Shown here: positions 13,782 to 16,216 of the stretch, piece by piece
Layout of the letters: each line of letters opens with the position of its first letter
Numbering within the stretch: position 1 is the first letter of the stretch
Source: HB2-32-21 sp003448675
GTDB lineage: Bacteria > Pseudomonadota > Gammaproteobacteria > Pseudomonadales > Porticoccaceae
DNA: 16,216 bases
Assembly (NCBI GenBank): GCA_041584755.1
Contig: JBFHDK010000069.1
Coordinates: 1-16,216, forward strand
Direction: 5' to 3'
Translations under genes and position numbers: made by a program
The notes under the pieces: model-generated
Databases searched by the model: none
Seen by the model: only the letters and a program-made list of their open reading frames with translations
What the model was told of the DNA's origin: nothing

Positions 13782-15389
13782 TTAAAATTGAAAGGTGGCC
13801 GTAAACACCGTCTCGTTACGACGAATGCCGGGTTGGGCCAGCCAGGAACCCAATCCCCAGGGACCCACGTCCTCGTTGCCGGCCTGCCAGTACAGATGTT
13901 GTTCCAGGCGAAACACCAGATGCTTGGAGTGCAGGTATTCCATCTGGATTTTATTGTAGCCGCCCCTTGAGCGGGGGTCGTAGGCGAACACAAACAGCGG
14001 CTTCCATAGCCCGGCGGCGCCGTAACTGGTGGAAGCAGCGAAGGTGAGGACGAATTCATCCTGGTCGAGCTTGTCATTATTCACGCTGATATAGCGGTCG
14101 GGCACTACCGTGCCACCCACTTTTGCGGGCTTAACCTCATAGAAGGAGGTGCCACGATAGTAGCTGCTGTAGTCGAGCCAGCGACGCCAGAAAATCTGAC
14201 CCGAGAGGAAAAATGTACGCAAGCTGTTAAGCGCGGGAATCCAGGTGGGACGGTCGATACCGATCATCACCACTGACTGGTGAGCCGTGTCGTACTGGTC
14301 GCCATCGACATCGGCGCTGTGGGGTGCGCCCGGCGCGAAGGAAACGGGGACTCCGCTGGTAACCGTGGTTTCCAGACGAATCACCGACTGGGTGTATTTT
14401 TCTTCGGAATAGTTGGCTGTCAGGCCAAAGACATTGATACGGGGCGTGACGGTTTCAACCACCGTCTCAAACGTATCGCCGATCAGGCCGGCCGAGCGAA
14501 CTTTTACGCCGGGGGTTTGTGAGAAGCCATGAAAATAGTTCACACTAAATTCCACGTCCTTCCATATCCCTTTAAATCGGAAGCCGCCCTGGACATTGCG
14601 GATATCGGTATCCTTTTCCGTATTATCGATGACGTTAACACTCAGATCATATAAGTCATCCAGGGAGTCACCGAGTAAGACCGAATTGGCTCTCTGATCC
14701 TGGAGTCCGATGCCGAGAATCGCCCATGGCCTTGGGTAGTCGGTATAGGCTTTATTGGTTTTGAAATCATCGGGAATCACAATGACTTCGAGAAAAGTCT
14801 CGTCGAATGCGCCGATTTTGCCGATATCCCAGATACCCCTGGCCATCCACAGGGGGATGCGGATGTCTTCCCAGGATTCCCTTGTGCCATGCCAGGTTCT
14901 ATCCAGAGGGTTAATAACGTCCAGGGCACGGAAGTTGTCAGTTTCTCCCCAGACCACCTGTTGGCGGCCCAAACGCAGGGAAAAGGGCGGCATCACAAAA
15001 TCAATGAAGGCTTCACGAACCTTGTATTCTTCTTTGCCAATGCCGTCCAAGACGTCGTAGCTGTCCCTGAGATCAAAAACCGAGTCATAGACCGCACGGC
15101 CGAGAAAGGTAAAGGTGGCTTCTTCCAGCGGACCGGTTGAGAAACGGTTAAACGCCGTGCCGTCACGTAAAAAATAGTATTTGCCCTCCAGTTGGGCGGT
15201 GTTGCGCTGGTGGGTAAGTTCGCCATCATTAAACGGCCGGGCGCCGGTTTTGAGAATATTCATGGTTCTGACAAAGCCTTCCAGCTCTATGTCATCACCG
15301 ATATTGATAATGCCCCAGGAGGGCAGCGGGACTAGTACAGACATCAAAAGCGCCGACACAGCAGCAAGTTTAGGACGAAAAGCGGCCAT
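13782..15389 (-). CDS. DUF1302 family outer-membrane beta-barrel protein
   Basis: 535 aa. Residues 1-26 form a signal peptide (MAAFRPK, hydrophobic core, cleavage near PSWG). The mature part begins ELEGFVRTM and alternates aromatic and polar residues throughout, ending in Phe (TATFQF), the usual signal for the BAM complex. The segments LRLGRQQVVWGETDNFRALD and VINPLD are strong DUF1302 hallmarks. It is probably a porin-like channel or receptor for hydrophobic compounds; no substrate is shown. DUF1302 and DUF1329 genes are commonly paired, as here, and are linked with uptake or processing of hydrophobic substrates in Pseudomonas and marine bacteria. A GAGG ribosome site lies about 10 bases before the ATG, just past the intercistronic hairpin. 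Confidence 0.93.
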   Translation of the reverse strand: MAAFRPKLAAVSALLMSVLVPLPSWGIINIGDDIELEGFVRTMNILKTGARPFNDGELTHQRNTAQLEGKYYFLRDGTAFNRFSTGPLEEATFTFLGRAVYDSVFDLRDSYDVLDGIGKEEYKVREAFIDFVMPPFSLRLGRQQVVWGETDNFRALDVINPLDRTWHGTRESWEDIRIPLWMARGIWDIGKIGAFDETFLEVIVIPDDFKTNKAYTDYPRPWAILGIGLQDQRANSVLLGDSLDDLYDLSVNVIDNTEKDTDIRNVQGGFRFKGIWKDVEFSVNYFHGFSQTPGVKVRSAGLIGDTFETVVETVTPRINVFGLTANYSEEKYTQSVIRLETTVTSGVPVSFAPGAPHSADVDGDQYDTAHQSVVMIGIDRPTWIPALNSLRTFFLSGQIFWRRWLDYSSYYRGTSFYEVKPAKVGGTVVPDRYISVNNDKLDQDEFVLTFAASTSYGAAGLWKPLFVFAYDPRSRGGYNKIQMEYLHSKHLVFRLEQHLYWQAGNEDVGPWGLGSWLAQPGIRRNETVFTATFQF

Positions 15390-15413
15390 TGTTTCTAACC
15401 TCGAGTGATGGGT

Positions 15414-15442
15414 TTCCGGGGCTTCTGAGAGGGGCCCCGGAA
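15414..15442. terminator. Intercistronic GC-rich hairpin between DUF1329 and DUF1302
   Basis: A perfect 9-bp stem TTCCGGGGC (15414-15422) and GCCCCGGAA (15434-15442) has an 11-base loop. It lies in the 77-bp gap between DUF1329 (stop 15467) and DUF1302 (start 15389). On the minus strand no U run follows, so it probably reduces or stabilises message rather than fully terminating. On the plus strand it is followed by a T run. Confidence 0.65.
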
Positions 15443-15466
15443 TAGGGGTTTTTATTGTGGTGGGCG

Positions 15467-16216
15467 TTAGCGTCGACCACTGACCATATTGCGCAGGGAG
15501 AAAAACTGCTTGGCGCGCGCGGCGGTAAATTCCCGCTTGTTGGTATAGCAGTGGGTCATGGTGGCGTGGGGTTTTTTGGCGTTGATATCGCTTTCACCCA
15601 GGTGGAGAAAGACCTGGTGTCCGACACTTTTGTTGAAATCCTGTTTTACATAGGGAGCTTGTTCGGGGGGCTCCACGTCGTAGTCCTCGGAATACTTGAG
15701 AAAGTGCTGGTTCATGCGCAGCATCTGGTCGTCCTTGCGGTCGAAGGCGAACATCCAGTGGGTCCAGTAGGTTTCCGCGTCGACAAAGACGATACGCGCA
15801 CTATAGGGGTGATTTTCTGATTTGGGTTTGACAAGAACGACGTGAGCATCCCGTACTTCCCAGCGGGTTTTATGGGGTACCCAGAGGTGGGGCCCGCCAA
15901 ATTCGGGGTTGGTTTTCACGTTAATGGTGGCAAGTACCTTACGCTTACCCAGGTACTCCCAGTTGTTCTCGAAGACCTTGCCGCCAAAACCGTTACTATC
16001 TTCGCGGATCATGTCCATACCCATTAACTCTCCCGTGCGTTCGGAAGCGAGAGTTTTGCGGGGTTTACGTTCGGCGGGCATGTACAGCCAACCTGAATTT
16101 TCCTTGTAATGGTCGACATAGCGGATGGACATATCCTTGGCGCCAGCCATATCCCTTGGCGAGCGAAATTCCATGACCTGTTTACTTTTTACTTCTTCAT
16201 ACCCTGGTACCAGGGA
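15467..16216 (-). CDS. DUF1329 family protein (C-terminal part, cut by window edge)
   Basis: 249 residues are visible. The frame stays open through base 16216 (the 14 codons before the first in-frame ATG at 16174 contain no stop), so the N-terminus lies outside the window. Family members are about 450 aa, so roughly half is seen. Hallmarks: SGWLYMPAERKPRKTL, MGMDMIREDSNGFGGK, GPHLWVPHKTRWEVRD, YWTHWMFAFDRKDDQMLRMN and a Tyr/Arg-rich C-terminus. DUF1329 proteins have a LolA-like fold and are exported; they are thought to handle lipids or hydrophobic substrates with the DUF1302 partner encoded just downstream. Confidence 0.93.
   Translation of the reverse strand, partial: SLVPGYEEVKSKQVMEFRSPRDMAGAKDMSIRYVDHYKENSGWLYMPAERKPRKTLASERTGELMGMDMIREDSNGFGGKVFENNWEYLGKRKVLATINVKTNPEFGGPHLWVPHKTRWEVRDAHVVLVKPKSENHPYSARIVFVDAETYWTHWMFAFDRKDDQMLRMNQHFLKYSEDYDVEPPEQAPYVKQDFNKSVGHQVFLHLGESDINAKKPHATMTHCYTNKREFTAARAKQFFSLRNMVSGRR

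Overview
The window looks like chromosomal DNA of a free-living, probably marine, gammaproteobacterium, of the kind seen in the Halieaceae/Spongiibacteraceae or related groups. The clues are moderate GC content, many exported proteins of uncharacterised families (DUF1329, DUF1302, DUF4399, DUF4344, a Sel1 lipoprotein, a CsgG/HfaB lipoprotein), and catabolism-type genes (two SDRs, a serine hydrolase, an APH-fold phosphotransferase, an AttH/CrtC-like protein). The taxon is inferred from gene content only.

Layout. Bases 1-184 hold a short tandem repeat and a strong terminator. From 185 to 3993 all genes are on the minus strand: a secreted protein of unknown function, a class C beta-lactamase-fold serine hydrolase, a His-rich DUF4399 protein and an NAD-type SDR. 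From about 4300 to 5780 the DNA becomes AT-richer and the genes switch to the plus strand. This stretch holds two complete integron gene cassettes (4567-5115 and 5116-5778). Each has one ORF followed within a few bases by an attC site, and in each the 5' edge of the cassette is the exact reverse complement of the R'' box of its own attC. Cassette 1 encodes a coiled-coil/zinc-ribbon protein and cassette 2 a GIY-YIG nuclease with a basic C-terminal domain. No integrase gene is in the window, so this is a small CALIN-like cluster or an off-site insertion. An amphi-Trp gene follows directly.

From 6104 to 8760 the minus strand carries a PAPS-reductase-type CysH, a second SDR (NADP/retinol-dehydrogenase type) and a CsgG/HfaB-like lipoprotein. 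The last is divergent from a Sel1-repeat lipoprotein (8908-9501, plus) that has a very aromatic C-terminal tail. From 9563 to 11844 lie a phosphotransferase and an AttH/CrtC-like protein, both minus. A DUF4344 putative metallopeptidase (plus) then converges on a DUF924 protein (minus). The window ends in a DUF1302-DUF1329 outer-membrane/periplasmic pair on the minus strand, with DUF1329 cut by the window edge.

The most notable content is the integron cassette pair: its boundaries can be placed to the base and it carries two genes of unknown role, one of them a predicted nuclease. The rest is fairly ordinary accessory metabolism and envelope genes, with several clear hairpins between genes.
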